Program-made: the position numbers and the translations under genes
In this document: positions 1 through 11,228 of the stretch, in pieces
Layout of the letters: the number at the start of each line of letters is the position of its first letter
Position numbering within the stretch: the first letter of the stretch is position 1
NCBI RefSeq assembly: GCF_900101755.1
Contig: NZ_FNAE01000001.1
Coordinates: 1,240,001 to 1,304,000, forward strand
Source: Ectopseudomonas alcaliphila
GTDB lineage: Bacteria; Pseudomonadota; Gammaproteobacteria; Pseudomonadales; Pseudomonadaceae
Direction of reading: 5' to 3'
DNA length: 64,000 bases
The notes under the pieces: model-generated
Told to the model about the DNA's origin: nothing
Seen by the model: only the letters and a program-made list of their open reading frames with translations
The model's database searches: none

Positions 1-186
1 GGCCATGTTCCAGCCGCCGACATTCTTAAACTGCGTCAGCGCCCAGACCTGATCGGCGCCGCAGTACCCGGCATGCCCATGGGGTCGCCTGGCATGGAAT
101 ATGGTGATCGTGTCGACGCCTATCAGGTCATCGGCCTGGATAGCGAACGCAAGGATCAGTTGCTCAGTGACTACCCGGCCAACTGA
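1..186 (+). CDS. DUF411 metal-binding protein, C-terminal part
   Basis: The first reading frame is open from the window edge to TGA at 184-186 and encodes the last 61 residues of a protein whose start lies outside. The text contains AADILKLRQRPDLIGAAVPG followed by MPMGSPGMEYG, the C-terminal signature of the DUF411 family. These are small periplasmic proteins often found near copper or other heavy-metal resistance genes. The Cys-containing N-terminal half is not visible, so metal binding cannot be judged. The copper module at 7.4-11.1 kb is not directly adjacent, so a functional link is only an inference. Confidence 0.8.
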   Translation, partial: GHVPAADILKLRQRPDLIGAAVPGMPMGSPGMEYGDRVDAYQVIGLDSERKDQLLSDYPAN

Positions 187-239
187 GTCGGGCGCCAAGG
201 CAGCTAAACTGCAGCGATCAGCAACCCAGGAGTGCCGCC

Positions 240-1100
240 ATGCGCTGGCAACGCGGTAGACGCAGTGACAACGTGGTGGATGCGCGCGGCCGTTCCGGCA
301 GGCGCATCGGCGGCGGCCTGAGCCTGGGCGGCGTGGCGGTGATCGTCATCGTCGGCCTGCTGATGGGCCAGGACCCGCTGCAGATCCTTGGCCAGATCGC
401 CGGCCAGGCCACCCAGCCGCAGGTGACTCAACCGCAGAGCGCGCCAGCGGCGAACGACGAGCAGAGCGAGTTCGTCCGCGCCATCCTCGGCGATACCGAA
501 GACACCTGGCGCGAGCTGTTCCAGCAGGCCGGCCAGCAATATCGCGACCCGCAACTGGTGCTGTTCTCCGGCGGCGTCAATTCCGCCTGTGGCTTCGCTA
601 GCTCGGCGGTTGGCCCCTTCTACTGCCCTGGCGATCAGCGCGTGTATCTGGACATGGCGTTCTTCCGCGAGATGGAGCAGCGCTTCTCCGCCGCCGGCGA
701 CTTCGCCCAGGCCTACGTGATCGCCCATGAGATCGGCCACCACGTGCAGACGCTGCTGGGCGTATCGGCCAAGGTCAACGCGGCGCGCCAGCGCGGCGAG
801 CGGGTCGAGGGCGATGGCGGCCTGCTGGTGCGTCAGGAACTGCAGGCCGACTGCCTGGCCGGGGTCTGGGCGCATCATGCACAGCGCCGGCATGACTGGC
901 TGGAGGCCGGCGACCTGGAGGAGGCGCTGAATGCCGCCAGCGCCATCGGTGATGACCGCCTACAGAAGCAGGCGCGCGGTCAGGTGGTGCCGGACGCCTT
1001 CACTCACGGCACTTCACAGCAGCGCGTGCGCTGGTTCAGCACCGGTTTCGAGAGCGGCCAGCCGGGGCGCTGCGACACCTTCAAGGCGGCTCGTCTGTAA
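240..1100 (+). CDS. YpfJ-type neutral zinc metallopeptidase
   Basis: A 286-residue protein of the neutral zinc metallopeptidase (YpfJ/KPN_02809) family. It has an Arg-rich cytoplasmic start, one hydrophobic segment at about residues 29-43 that anchors it in the inner membrane, a low-complexity linker, and a conserved domain with the zinc motif HEIGHH at 163-168. The Cys pair in SACGFASSAVGPFYCPGD is typical of the family. The catalytic domain should face the periplasm. The ATG at 240 is preceded by AGGAG at a good distance. Length matches the family. The substrate is unknown in general, and nothing nearby suggests one. Confidence 0.88.
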   Translation: MRWQRGRRSDNVVDARGRSGRRIGGGLSLGGVAVIVIVGLLMGQDPLQILGQIAGQATQPQVTQPQSAPAANDEQSEFVRAILGDTEDTWRELFQQAGQQYRDPQLVLFSGGVNSACGFASSAVGPFYCPGDQRVYLDMAFFREMEQRFSAAGDFAQAYVIAHEIGHHVQTLLGVSAKVNAARQRGERVEGDGGLLVRQELQADCLAGVWAHHAQRRHDWLEAGDLEEALNAASAIGDDRLQKQARGQVVPDAFTHGTSQQRVRWFSTGFESGQPGRCDTFKAARL

Positions 1101-1109
1101 CGCGCCGGG

Positions 1110-2279
1110 TCAGACCACGAAGCGCTTGCTCCACCAGGCAAACCCACAGGCAGCAGCGCCGCACAGGGCAATCACCAACGCCATGGGCATGGCCGAACCA
1201 TCATGCAGGAAGGCCACCAGCGCCGACGCACTGGCCGCCACGCTGAATTGCATGCTGCCCAGCAGCCCGGAAGCGCTGCCGGCATGCCGGCCCTGCCCGG
1301 CCATGGCGCAGGCCGTGGCATTGGGCAGCACGCAACCGAGGCTGGCGACGCAGATGAACAGAGGGACCATCAGCGGCCACAGCTGCACCGGTTGCCACAA
1401 GGCCAGCACCAGCAGGCACAGGCCGCTGGCCAGGTACACCAGCACCATGCGCCGCAACCACAGCGCCGGGCCGCCGCTACGCACCAGGCGCGCGTTGACC
1501 TGCGCCATGATCACGAAACCCGCCGCGTTGCTGCCGAACAGCCAGCCATAGTGCTCGGCCGGCACGCCATACAGCTCGATGAAGACGAAGGGCGAGCCGG
1601 CGATATAGGCGAACATACCGGCCATGGCCACACCGCCGGCCAGGCTGTAGCCCATGAATGGCGCATTGCCCAGCAGCGCGCGGTACTGGCCGAAGGCACC
1701 GCTCAGCGGCGCCGGTTGCAGATGCTGCGGACGGGTCTCCGGCAACCACAACAGCACGGCCAGCAGGCACAGGCCAGCGAAGATCGCCAGACTGTGGAAG
1801 ATCGACGGCCAGCCCAGGGTGTTGAGCAGCAAGCCGCCCCCCAGGGGCGCGAGAATCGGCGCCAGCCCCATCACCAGCACCAACTGCGAGAACACCTTGG
1901 CCGACGCCAGTGGGTCGCACAGATCGCGTACCACGGCGCGGGTGATCACCATGCCGGCGCAGCCACCGAGGGCCTGCACGAAACGTGCGGTCACCAGCCA
2001 CTCCAGGTTCGGCGCCAGGGCGCAGGCCAGCGATGCCAGCGTGAACAACGCCACACCAACCAGCAGCGGCACGCGACGACCGAAACGATCCGCCAATGGC
2101 CCGTAGAACAGCTGGCCAATGGCGATACCAACGAAATAAGCCGCCAGCGACAGCTGAATATGTTCGACGTCGGTGCCGAACTGCTGGGCCAGTGTAGGGA
2201 AACTCGGCAGGTAGAAATCGATGGCCAAGGGGCCGAAGGCGCTCAGCGCGCCCAGAATCAGAAGGGTTCGCAGGTTCAT
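1110..2279 (-). CDS. Bcr/CflA family drug-resistance MFS transporter
   Basis: A 389-residue twelve-helix major facilitator protein. The N-terminus (ALSAFGPLAIDFYLPSFP) and the loop 2-3 motif GPLADRFGRR are characteristic of the Bcr/CflA drug:proton antiporters. These export compounds such as bicyclomycin, chloramphenicol or sulfonamides, but the substrate cannot be read from sequence. I place the start at the ATG at 2279. The frame also allows a TTG five codons upstream. No clear Shine-Dalgarno sequence separates the two. It lies convergent with the peptidase gene and 90 bp downstream of the RND pump gene on the same strand, so read-through from the efflux operon is possible. Confidence 0.85.
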   Translation of the reverse strand: MNLRTLLILGALSAFGPLAIDFYLPSFPTLAQQFGTDVEHIQLSLAAYFVGIAIGQLFYGPLADRFGRRVPLLVGVALFTLASLACALAPNLEWLVTARFVQALGGCAGMVITRAVVRDLCDPLASAKVFSQLVLVMGLAPILAPLGGGLLLNTLGWPSIFHSLAIFAGLCLLAVLLWLPETRPQHLQPAPLSGAFGQYRALLGNAPFMGYSLAGGVAMAGMFAYIAGSPFVFIELYGVPAEHYGWLFGSNAAGFVIMAQVNARLVRSGGPALWLRRMVLVYLASGLCLLVLALWQPVQLWPLMVPLFICVASLGCVLPNATACAMAGQGRHAGSASGLLGSMQFSVAASASALVAFLHDGSAMPMALVIALCGAAACGFAWWSKRFVV

Positions 2280-2369
2280 GAATATTCCGGACAATTGTTA
2301 GCCGGCTAATCATCTCACCGACCAGGCCGCAGATGAAAGCGCGGACCGCCCAACGACGGCTCGCGGTTA

Positions 2370-5300
2370 TCAATGCGGCGGCTGTTCTTCCCTGGCCTTG
2401 CCGCGCTGGCTCACCCGCTGCGCCGCCGACTCCACCAGCAGGTAGAACATCGGAATGAGGAAGGTGGCCAACAGCGTGGCCGCGAGCATGCCGCCGATCA
2501 CCCCGGTGCCGATGGAGTGGCGACTGGCCGAGCCGGCACCGGAGCTGATGGCCAGCGGTACGCAGCCGAGAATGAACGCCAGCGAGGTCATCACGATCGG
2601 ACGGAAGCGCAGCTTGGCCGCCTCCAGCGCCGAGTCGAAGATGCCCTTGCCTTCGGCGCGCAGCAGCACGGCGAACTCGACGATGAGGATGGCGTTTTTC
2701 GCCGCCAGGCCGATCAGGGTGACCAGGCCGACCTGGAAGTACACGTCGTTCTGAATGCCGCGCAGCCACACCGCGAGAATCGCCCCGAAGACCGCGAAGG
2801 GTACGGCGGTGACCACCGCCAACGGCAGCGTCCAGCGCTCGTATTGCGCGGCAAGAATCAGGAACACCAGGATCAGGCCGAAGACGAAGGCCTGGGTTCC
2901 CGAACCCTGAGTCGCCAGCTCCTGATAGGCAGAGCCGATCCAGCCCAGGCTGTAGTCCTCGCCGAGCACCTCGTCGGCCACTTCCTGCATCGCCGCCAGC
3001 GCCTGTCCGGAGCTGTAGCCCGGCGCGGGGCCGCCGAGCACCTTGGCCGAGGGATAGACGTTGAAACGGTCATAGGAGTCCGGCCCAAGGATGCGCCGCA
3101 CCCGCAGCAGGGTCGACAGCGGCACCAGATCGCCGCTGCTGGAGCGCACGTAGACCTGGCCGAGATCCTCCGGCTTGCGGCGGAACTCCGATTCCGACTG
3201 CAGGCTGACCTGCCAGGTACGCCCGAAGAGGGTGAAGTCGTTGACGTAGTAACTGCCGAAGGTCGCCTGCATGGCGGTGAACACGTCGCTGACGCTGACG
3301 CCCAGTGCCCGCGTCTTGGTCCGATCCAGATCGATGTAGTACTGCGGCACGTTGGCGCTGAAGGTGCTCTGAATACCGGCCAGCTCCGGCCGTTTGCTGG
3401 CGGCCTCGACGAAGGCCTGAACCTTCTCGCCGAGCTGCTCGACGCTGCCACCGGAACGGTCCTGAATGAAGGACTCGAAGCCGCCGGTGGTACTCATGCC
3501 GGTGATCGGCGGTGGGTTGAACGACAACACCAGGCCATCCTTCTGCGCAGCGCCCATGCCCATGAACTCGCGCGTCAGATTGCGCGCATCGAGCTCGGGC
3601 GTGGTGCGCTCGCTCCAGTCCTTGAGCGGCACGAAGGACACCCCGGCATTGCTGCGCACGCCGAAGGTGAGCACGTCGAAACCGGCGAACGTCACCACGT
3701 CTTCGACTGCCGGATGCTCCATCAGCTGCTGGCTTACCGCGCCACTCAGGGCCTCGGTGCGATTGAGCGAAGCGGCCGGTGGCAGGTAGTAGGCGTTGAT
3801 CACGTAACCCTGATCCTCATCGGGCACCAGCGAGCCGGGCACACGCGAGAACAGCAGCATGATCAGTGCGATCATGCCGCCGAACAGCAGCAGGCCGACC
3901 AGCGAACGTTTGAGGAAGAAACGTACCCCGGCGCCGTAGCCCTCGGTGGCCTTGTCGAAGAAACGGTTGAAGGCGCGGAACGGTGCCGCCGGCTCGTGGT
4001 GTCCGGGTTTGAGCAACAGGGCGCAGAGCGCAGGAGAAAGAGTCAGGGCGACGATGCCGGAAATCACCACCGACACCGCAATGGTGATCGCGAACTGCTT
4101 GTACATCTGCCCGGCCAGGCCACCGAGAAAGCCCACCGGCACGAACACCGCGCAGAGCACCAGAACGATGGCGATGATTGGCCCGGTCACCTCCTCCATC
4201 GCCTTGATCGAGGCATCTCGCGCATTGAGCCCCTGAGTGCGCATCACCCGCTCGACGTTCTCGATCACCACGATGGCATCGTCCACCACGATGCCGATGG
4301 CCAGCACCATGCCAAACAGCGTCAGCAGGTTGATGGAGAAGCCCAGCATGTACATGCCGGCGAAGGTGCCAACCAGCGACACCGGAATGGCCAGCACCGG
4401 AATCAGCGTGGCGCGCCAGTTCTGCAGGAAGATGAACACCACCAGCACCACCAGCACCAGCGCCTCGAAGAAGGTGTGGATCACCTCCTCGATGGAGACC
4501 CGGACGAACTTGGTTGTGTCGTAGGGAATCTTGTAGGCGATCCCTTCGGGGAAGCGTTTGGCCAGCCGCTCCATGGTGCGCTGCACCGCTTCGGCGGTGT
4601 CCAGGGCGTTGGCACCGGGCTGCAGGTAAATGCCGAAGGCGGCGTTCTGCTGGCCATTGAGGGTGGTGACCAGCGAGTAGTCCTGCGCGCCCAACTCGAC
4701 CCGCGCCACGTCCTTGAGCAGCAGGCTGGCGCCGGTGTCGTCGGTGCGCAGGATGACGCTCTCGAACTCCTTGGGATCGGTGAAGCGTCCTTGCGTGGTT
4801 ACCGTGTAGGTGAAGTCCTGCGGCACCTTGAGCGGCTGCTGGCCGAAGCTGCCGGCGGCGAACTGCGAGTTCTGCTCGCGGATGGCATTGACCACATCGG
4901 TGGGCGTGAGGTTGTACTGCGCCAGTTTGTCCGGGCGCAGCCAGATGCGCATGGAATAGTCCTTGGAGCCGAACTGGCTGGCATCGCCCACGCCGGGCAG
5001 GCGCTTGAGCTCGTCGATGACGTTGATCAGCGCGTAGTTGCTGATGAAGATCGGGTCACGCGAATCATCCGGCGAGTAGAGGGTGATCACCTGGAGGATG
5101 TCGGAGGACTTCTTCTCCACCTTCACGCCCTGGCGGCGTACCTCCTCCGGCAACTTGGCCAGCGCCGCCTGCACCTTGTTGTTGACGTTGATGGTGGCCT
5201 GGTCCGGGTCGGTACCGACCTCGAAATACACCGTCAGGCTCATCGCCCCACTGCTGGAGGAGTTGGACAACTGGTAGATCATGTTCTCGACGCCGTTGAT

Positions 5301-5507
5301 CGCCTGCTCCAGCGGTGCGGCCACGGTTTCGGCGATGACCTGCGAACTGGCGCCAGGATAGGCAGCCGAAACCGACACCTGCGGCGGCAGGATTTCCGGG
5401 TACTGGGCAATGGGCAGTGCGCGCATCGCGGCCAGGCCGGCGAGCACGATGACGATGGAGATGACGGTGGCGAATACCGGACGGTCGATGAAGAAGCGCG
5501 AGATCAT
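2370..5507 (-). CDS. RND multidrug efflux pump, inner-membrane subunit (HAE-1)
   Basis: A 1045-residue resistance-nodulation-division transporter, the usual length for the hydrophobe/amphiphile efflux family. It begins [13 protein letters not shown], the family start, and carries the proton-relay acidic pair in [14 protein letters not shown] of helix 4 and two large periplasmic loops. It would form the proton-driven trimer that takes drugs from periplasm and membrane and passes them to the adaptor encoded just upstream. The start lies 5 nt after the adaptor stop, so the two are co-translated. No outer-membrane channel gene follows; a TolC/OprM-type protein from elsewhere would be needed. It resembles the MexF-like branch more than MexB, but I would not assign a symbol. 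Confidence 0.93.
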   Translation of the reverse strand: MISRFFIDRPVFATVISIVIVLAGLAAMRALPIAQYPEILPPQVSVSAAYPGASSQVIAETVAAPLEQAINGVENMIYQLSNSSSSGAMSLTVYFEVGTDPDQATINVNNKVQAALAKLPEEVRRQGVKVEKKSSDILQVITLYSPDDSRDPIFISNYALINVIDELKRLPGVGDASQFGSKDYSMRIWLRPDKLAQYNLTPTDVVNAIREQNSQFAAGSFGQQPLKVPQDFTYTVTTQGRFTDPKEFESVILRTDDTGASLLLKDVARVELGAQDYSLVTTLNGQQNAAFGIYLQPGANALDTAEAVQRTMERLAKRFPEGIAYKIPYDTTKFVRVSIEEVIHTFFEALVLVVLVVFIFLQNWRATLIPVLAIPVSLVGTFAGMYMLGFSINLLTLFGMVLAIGIVVDDAIVVIENVERVMRTQGLNARDASIKAMEEVTGPIIAIVLVLCAVFVPVGFLGGLAGQMYKQFAITIAVSVVISGIVALTLSPALCALLLKPGHHEPAAPFRAFNRFFDKATEGYGAGVRFFLKRSLVGLLLFGGMIALIMLLFSRVPGSLVPDEDQGYVINAYYLPPAASLNRTEALSGAVSQQLMEHPAVEDVVTFAGFDVLTFGVRSNAGVSFVPLKDWSERTTPELDARNLTREFMGMGAAQKDGLVLSFNPPPITGMSTTGGFESFIQDRSGGSVEQLGEKVQAFVEAASKRPELAGIQSTFSANVPQYYIDLDRTKTRALGVSVSDVFTAMQATFGSYYVNDFTLFGRTWQVSLQSESEFRRKPEDLGQVYVRSSSGDLVPLSTLLRVRRILGPDSYDRFNVYPSAKVLGGPAPGYSSGQALAAMQEVADEVLGEDYSLGWIGSAYQELATQGSGTQAFVFGLILVFLILAAQYERWTLPLAVVTAVPFAVFGAILAVWLRGIQNDVYFQVGLVTLIGLAAKNAILIVEFAVLLRAEGKGIFDSALEAAKLRFRPIVMTSLAFILGCVPLAISSGAGSASRHSIGTGVIGGMLAATLLATFLIPMFYLLVESAAQRVSQRGKAREEQPPH

Positions 5508-5512
5508 GGCCG

Positions 5513-6664
5513 TTACTCCTGCGCCGGGCTTGCAGGCGTGGCTGCCTTCGCCTCCTCGACCTTGACCGGGCTGTCCGGCCGGACCTTGGCCAGGCCGTCG
5601 ACGATGACCCGCTCGCCATCGCTGACGCCGGCCAGAATCACCCAGCGCCCACCAGCCGTATCGCCCGTGGTGACCTGACGCATGCGTGCGACGTTCTGCT
5701 GATCCACCACATAGACGAAGGTGCCACGCGGCCCCTGGGCGACGGCACGCTCCGGTACGGTGACGGCGTTGGGGCGAGTCAGGCCCTTGACCTGCACACG
5801 CACGAACTGCCCGGGCAGCAGCTTCTGCTCGGGATTCGGCACCACGCCACGGGCGCTGACGGTGCCGGTACCGCGGTCGATCAGACTGTCGGTGAAGTCC
5901 ACTTCGCCAGCGGTCGGATAGGCCGATCCGTCCCCGAAATGCACTTCCACGCTGAGTTTGCCGCTGGCCGGTGGCACCAGGCTGCCTTCGGACAGTTCGC
6001 GGCGCAGACGCTCGGCCTCGGCGTCCGGGTAGGCGAAGTTGACGAAAATCGGATCGAGCTGGGTGATCTGCGTCAGCAGGCTGGCACTGGGATCACCAGC
6101 GACGATCAGGCTGCCTTCGGAGACGCTTTCCTTGCTGGTGATACCGGTGATCGGCGCCTTTACCGTGGTGTAGTCGAGGTCGATCTGGCGCGACTGCACC
6201 TCGGCCTGGGCCGCCTCGATATTGGCCTTGCTCTGCTCGAAATTGGAGATGGCATTGTCCAGCTCGCTCTCGCTGGCGAAGCCTTTTTTCTGCAGTTCAC
6301 GGATGCGTTTGAGGTCGCGATCGGTCTGCCGAAAACGCGCCTGCTCCTGCGCCAGAGCGCCCTTGGCACGGGCCAGGGCAGCCTCGTAAGGGCGCGGATC
6401 GATGCGAAACAGCACCTGATCCTTCTGCACCCGACTACCCTCCTGGTAGGTGCGTTCCTGCAGGATGCCGCCGACCTGAGCCCGCACCTGCACCTCGCGG
6501 TAACCGGCGGTTCGCGCCGGATATTCCAGCACGATGGGCAGTTCGCTGGCCTTGATCTGTTCGACCGTCACCGCTGTCGGTGGCACATCGGCAGCCTGGA
6601 CGCTCGCGGCCAGCAAGGCCAGGCTGAAGGGCAGGCAGAAACCGACCAGACGAACGAAGGGCAT
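5513..6664 (-). CDS. RND efflux periplasmic adaptor (membrane fusion protein)
   Basis: A 383-residue HlyD/AcrA-type adaptor. It has a signal peptide ending near residue 24 (SVQA/ADVP), a lipoyl/barrel-sandwich region ([11 protein letters not shown]), a coiled-coil hairpin at about residues 95-170, the second lipoyl half with the motif PITGI, and a beta-barrel with [11 protein letters not shown]. No lipobox Cys is present at the signal cleavage site. It bridges the inner-membrane pump encoded next to it and an outer-membrane channel. The ATG at 6664 has AAGGAG upstream; a longer open frame to 6832 runs across the promoter region and is not used. Expression is probably repressed by the divergent TetR protein. 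Confidence 0.93.
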   Translation of the reverse strand: MPFVRLVGFCLPFSLALLAASVQAADVPPTAVTVEQIKASELPIVLEYPARTAGYREVQVRAQVGGILQERTYQEGSRVQKDQVLFRIDPRPYEAALARAKGALAQEQARFRQTDRDLKRIRELQKKGFASESELDNAISNFEQSKANIEAAQAEVQSRQIDLDYTTVKAPITGITSKESVSEGSLIVAGDPSASLLTQITQLDPIFVNFAYPDAEAERLRRELSEGSLVPPASGKLSVEVHFGDGSAYPTAGEVDFTDSLIDRGTGTVSARGVVPNPEQKLLPGQFVRVQVKGLTRPNAVTVPERAVAQGPRGTFVYVVDQQNVARMRQVTTGDTAGGRWVILAGVSDGERVIVDGLAKVRPDSPVKVEEAKAATPASPAQE

Positions 6665-6745
6665 GAGGCATTCCTCTCCTTGGCTAGACGCGGGGCAGAT
6701 GCAGGACAACCAAGCCCGCCACCAGCAGGCGGGGCAAAATCGGTA

Positions 6746-6770
6746 AACTCGGCACAATCTGAGCCTAGTT
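6746..6770. promoter_or_regulatory. Candidate operator for the divergent TetR regulator
   Basis: The 124-bp gap between the efflux operon and its TetR gene contains an inverted repeat, AACTCGGC at 6746-6753 and GCCTAGTT at 6763-6770 around a 9-nt spacer, with 7 of 8 positions paired. Length and placement fit a TetR-family operator that would control both directions. A second, shorter repeat (CCCGCC / GGCGGG, 6715-6733) lies nearby. Binding is an inference. Confidence 0.5.
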
Positions 6771-6788
6771 CCAATTAACCGGATCGCC

Positions 6789-7409
6789 ATGCGTAGAACC
6801 AAAGAAGATGCGGAGAAAACCCGCTGCGCCATCCTCGCTGCTGCGGAACAGTTGTTCCTCGAGCGTGGGGTCGCCCATACCAGCCTCGAGCATATCGCCA
6901 GACATGCCGGGGTTACGCGCGGTGCGGTTTATTGGCACTTCCAGAACAAGGCGCATCTGTTCCACGAAATGCTCAATCAGGTACGCCTACCGCTGGAGCC
7001 GCTGGCCCAGCAACTGGCAGCGGTCGATGGCCTGTCATCGCTGCAGCTGCTGCGTGATCTGTGCATCGAGGCCATGGCCAATCTGGTGCTCGACGAGCAA
7101 CGCCGACGCATCCTCACCGTGCTGCTGCGCCGCTGCGAGTTCACCGAGGAACTGCGCGAAGCCGAGGAACGTCACGAGACCTTCGTCAATCAGTTCATCG
7201 ACCTGTGCGAACAGCAGTTCGCCCTGCCGACCGTGCAACCGTACCTGCAGCCAGGCATCACCCCGCGCCTGGCCTCGCGCACGCTGCACGCGCTGATCGT
7301 CGGCCTGTTCAGCGACTGGCTACGCGACCCCAGCCTGTTCGACGCCCAGACCGATACGCCGGCGATGATCGACAGCTGCTTTCGCGGCCTGCTGCAGCAG
7401 TGGCCTTAG
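6789..7409 (+). CDS. TetR/AcrR family repressor of the adjacent RND efflux operon
   Basis: A 206-residue regulator that starts RRTKEDAEKTRCAILAAAE and has the helix-turn-helix segment HIARHAGVTRGAVYWHFQNK at about residues 33-52, as in TtgR, AcrR and MexR2-type repressors of RND pumps. The C-terminal half is the variable ligand pocket and dimer interface. It is transcribed divergently from the adaptor-pump genes, the classic arrangement in which the repressor is released by a pump substrate. The ATG at 6789 agrees with the conserved N-terminus. A few hydrophobic substrates are likely effectors, but none can be named from sequence. Confidence 0.9.
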   Translation: MRRTKEDAEKTRCAILAAAEQLFLERGVAHTSLEHIARHAGVTRGAVYWHFQNKAHLFHEMLNQVRLPLEPLAQQLAAVDGLSSLQLLRDLCIEAMANLVLDEQRRRILTVLLRRCEFTEELREAEERHETFVNQFIDLCEQQFALPTVQPYLQPGITPRLASRTLHALIVGLFSDWLRDPSLFDAQTDTPAMIDSCFRGLLQQWP

Positions 7410-7421
7410 CCGCTCCAAACC

Positions 7422-7619
7422 CTAGGCCGGCGCAACCTCGTAACCCGCCTCGCGAATGGCGAGCTGTATCTGCGCAGCATCCAGGCCGCCCTCCACACGC
7501 ACCAGCCCTGCAGCCAGATCGACCTCGACCCTGGCCGCCTGATCAAGCGCCTGAATCGCCTGGGTGACGGATCTGACGCAATGACCACAAGACATTCCGC
7601 TAACCTTGAATTGCTGCAT
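7422..7619 (-). CDS. copZ: Copper chaperone CopZ (HMA domain)
   Basis: A 65-residue single heavy-metal-associated domain with the metal site MSCGHC (Cys11 and Cys14), expected to bind Cu(I) in the cytosol and pass it to the CopA ATPase encoded 0.7 kb away on the other strand. The open frame extends upstream, but the ATG at 7619 has AAGGAG at the right spacing and gives the standard family length. Its promoter region carries a perfect CueR-type operator with a TTGACC -35 element reading toward copZ, so copper induction is very likely. Confidence 0.93.
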   Translation of the reverse strand: MQQFKVSGMSCGHCVRSVTQAIQALDQAARVEVDLAAGLVRVEGGLDAAQIQLAIREAGYEVAPA

Positions 7620-7659
7620 CTGCTGACTCCTTGAACCGCTGGACGATGGGTGTAGTCTC

Positions 7660-7682
7660 GACCTTGCCACGATGGCAAGGTC
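7660..7682 (-). promoter_or_regulatory. CueR-type operator of copZ
   Basis: Perfect inverted repeat GACCTTGCC-acgat-GGCAAGGTC. Read on the minus strand it follows a TTGACC -35 element and occupies the long spacer expected of MerR-family promoters, with the copZ start about 40 nt downstream. MerR-family copper sensors bind such ACCTTGCC/GGCAAGGT palindromes. The same motif recurs at 8133-8153 before copA, which supports a shared regulator, most likely the CueR encoded at 10712. Confidence 0.85.
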
Positions 7683-7732
7683 AAGCCCTTGCTTCATGTC
7701 ATCCGCCCGGTTTCTGCACGAGGTCCCTCACC

Positions 7733-8125
7733 ATGCGCCTGCTCTGCTCCGCCCTCACCTTGCTGCTGGCGCCTCTGGCTCAGGCCGAACCTTTGGCACC
7801 GTTGCCATCGACCAGCCAGGGCGAGGGCTACGCGGTGCTGATCGTTTCGCGCGAGCGTCTGGAGGTGGCGACCACCTGCGAGATCGCGCTGTATCTGCAT
7901 GACCAGATGGCCGCCCGCCTGCACCAGGGCCAGTCGGTGTCCTTCAACCTGCCGCCAGGCAAGGTCTCGCTGCGCCTTGGCCTGACCGGCACCGGCACAT
8001 GCCAGGACGGCATCACTCAACTCGCAGGCCAGTCGCTGGAGCTCCATGCCGGCGAAGTGCGCCGTTACCGCGTCGCCATGGAGAGCGACGGTCTGCGACT
8101 GCATGCCGCGCCGCCATTGCACTGA
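7733..8125 (+). CDS. Small secreted protein within the copper module
   Basis: A 130-residue protein with a clear signal peptide (MRLLCSALTLLLAPLAQA, cleavage near residue 18). The mature part is mostly beta, with two Cys (in TTCEIALYL and GTGTCQDG) that could form a disulfide, and a segment FNLPPGKVSLRLGL that recalls small lipoprotein-like domains such as DUF2846; that resemblance is tentative. The ATG at 7733 follows a GAGG. It sits between the copZ operator and the copA operator, so a role in periplasmic copper handling is plausible from position only. There is no His/Met-rich metal motif. I do not recognise the family with certainty. Confidence 0.7.
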   Translation: MRLLCSALTLLLAPLAQAEPLAPLPSTSQGEGYAVLIVSRERLEVATTCEIALYLHDQMAARLHQGQSVSFNLPPGKVSLRLGLTGTGTCQDGITQLAGQSLELHAGEVRRYRVAMESDGLRLHAAPPLH

Positions 8126-8129
8126 AGGC

Positions 8130-8160
8130 TTGACCTTGCCATGGGGGCAAGGTTGATCCT
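8130..8160 (+). promoter_or_regulatory. CueR-type promoter/operator of copA
   Basis: TTGACC (8130-8135) overlaps an inverted repeat ACCTTGCC (8133-8140) - atggg - GGCAAGGT (8146-8153), followed by a weak -10 region at about 8155-8160. The layout copies the copZ operator and fits a MerR-type promoter with an overlong spacer. It reads toward copA, whose start codon is about 175 nt downstream because a 140-bp inverted-repeat element sits in between. Confidence 0.8.
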
Positions 8161-8176
8161 GTAGCCATGACGTCAC

Positions 8177-8316
8177 CAGGCCGTTGAAAAACTACCTGCG
8201 TTGGCATTACTGCGTTAAAAACGACCTCAAAATGCTCATTTACAGCACGTAAACTCCGCTTTTTCGGCCGTTTTTGCCTTGTCTTGCCTGCCTCGCCTAC
8301 GTTTTTCAACGGCCTG
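8177..8316. repeat. 140-bp element with 16-bp terminal inverted repeats in the copA leader
   Basis: The ends are perfect inverted copies of CAGGCCGTTGAAAAAC (8177-8192 and 8301-8316). The interior is AT-richer than its neighbours and partly self-complementary next to the ends. It encodes nothing obvious. From memory, similar GGCCGTTGAAAAAC-bounded sequences occur between genes in several Pseudomonas genomes, so a MITE-like origin is likely. It lies wholly between the CueR promoter and the copA ribosome site, so it would be transcribed in the leader. Confidence 0.75.
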
Positions 8317-8333
8317 CTACAGGGAGCCCATCC

Positions 8334-10711
<2,378 letters not shown>

Positions 10712-10715
<4 letters not shown>

Positions 10716-11143
10716 ACATCGGTCAGGCCGCCAAACACACCGGTCTCAGTGCCAAGATGATTCGTTACTACGAGTCCATCGACCTGCTGCCCCGCGCCGG
10801 GCGCTCGGAGAGCGGCTATCGGCAGTACAGCGCCAACGACCTGCATCGTCTGGCCTTTATCAAGCGGGCGCGGGATCTGGGGTTTTCTCTGGAGGAAGTT
10901 GGCAGACTACTGGAGCTGTGGCAGGACAAGCAGCGCGCCAGCGCCGATGTGAAAGCGTTGGCCGAAGAACATATCGCCGAGCTTGAGCGCAAGATCACCG
11001 AGATGAGCGCGCTGCGCGATACGCTGGTGGAGCTGGCGAACAGCTGCCAGGGCAACGACCGACCGGACTGCCCGATATTGAAGGGGATCGAGGAGGGCGT
11101 GAGCTGCGGCGCAGCGAAATGCGCTCACGGAGGCACCTTGTAG
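10712..11143 (+). CDS. cueR: CueR copper-sensing MerR-family regulator
   Basis: A 143-residue MerR protein: winged helix at the N-terminus ([20 protein letters not shown]), dimerisation helix in the middle, and a metal loop CQGNDRPDC, where Cys112 and Cys120 are spaced as in Cu(I)-binding CueR. A Cys/His-containing tail ([10 protein letters not shown]) follows. It should twist the two promoters found at copZ and copA when Cu(I) is bound. ATG overlaps the copA stop by 4 nt. The TAG stop codon belongs to an intergenic palindromic repeat that begins at 11140, so the last residues may have been set by insertion of that repeat. Confidence 0.95.
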
Positions 11144-11199
11144 CCCGGATGCAATCCGGGGGAGGCTGCGAAAACCGCCCCGGATTTCATCCGGGCTAC
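11140..11199. repeat. GTAGCCCGGAT palindromic intergenic repeat
   Basis: Two inverted arms, GTAGCCCGGATGCAATCCGG (11140-11159) and a matching CCGGATTTCATCCGGGCTAC (11180-11199), surround a GC-rich loop. Repeats of this form are common between Pseudomonas genes. It follows cueR and faces the end of the convergent kinase gene, and could act as a bidirectional transcription stop or mRNA-stabilising hairpin. Confidence 0.8.
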
Positions 11200-11228
11200 G
11201 GCAAGGCACAGCCCCCGATAAGCGCAGC

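Noticed and set aside
2373..5678. 1101-codon open frame antisense to the RND pump gene, and similar long antisense frames over other genes (for example 22722-24299, 29240-30913, 46045-47931)
   Set aside because: These mirror strongly conserved genes, have His/Gln/Arg/Ala-rich text without domains or ribosome sites, and arise from high GC at third positions.
6665..6832. 56-codon upstream extension of the RND adaptor
   Set aside because: It runs through the operator and the start of the divergent TetR gene; the signal peptide and AAGGAG fit the start at 6664.
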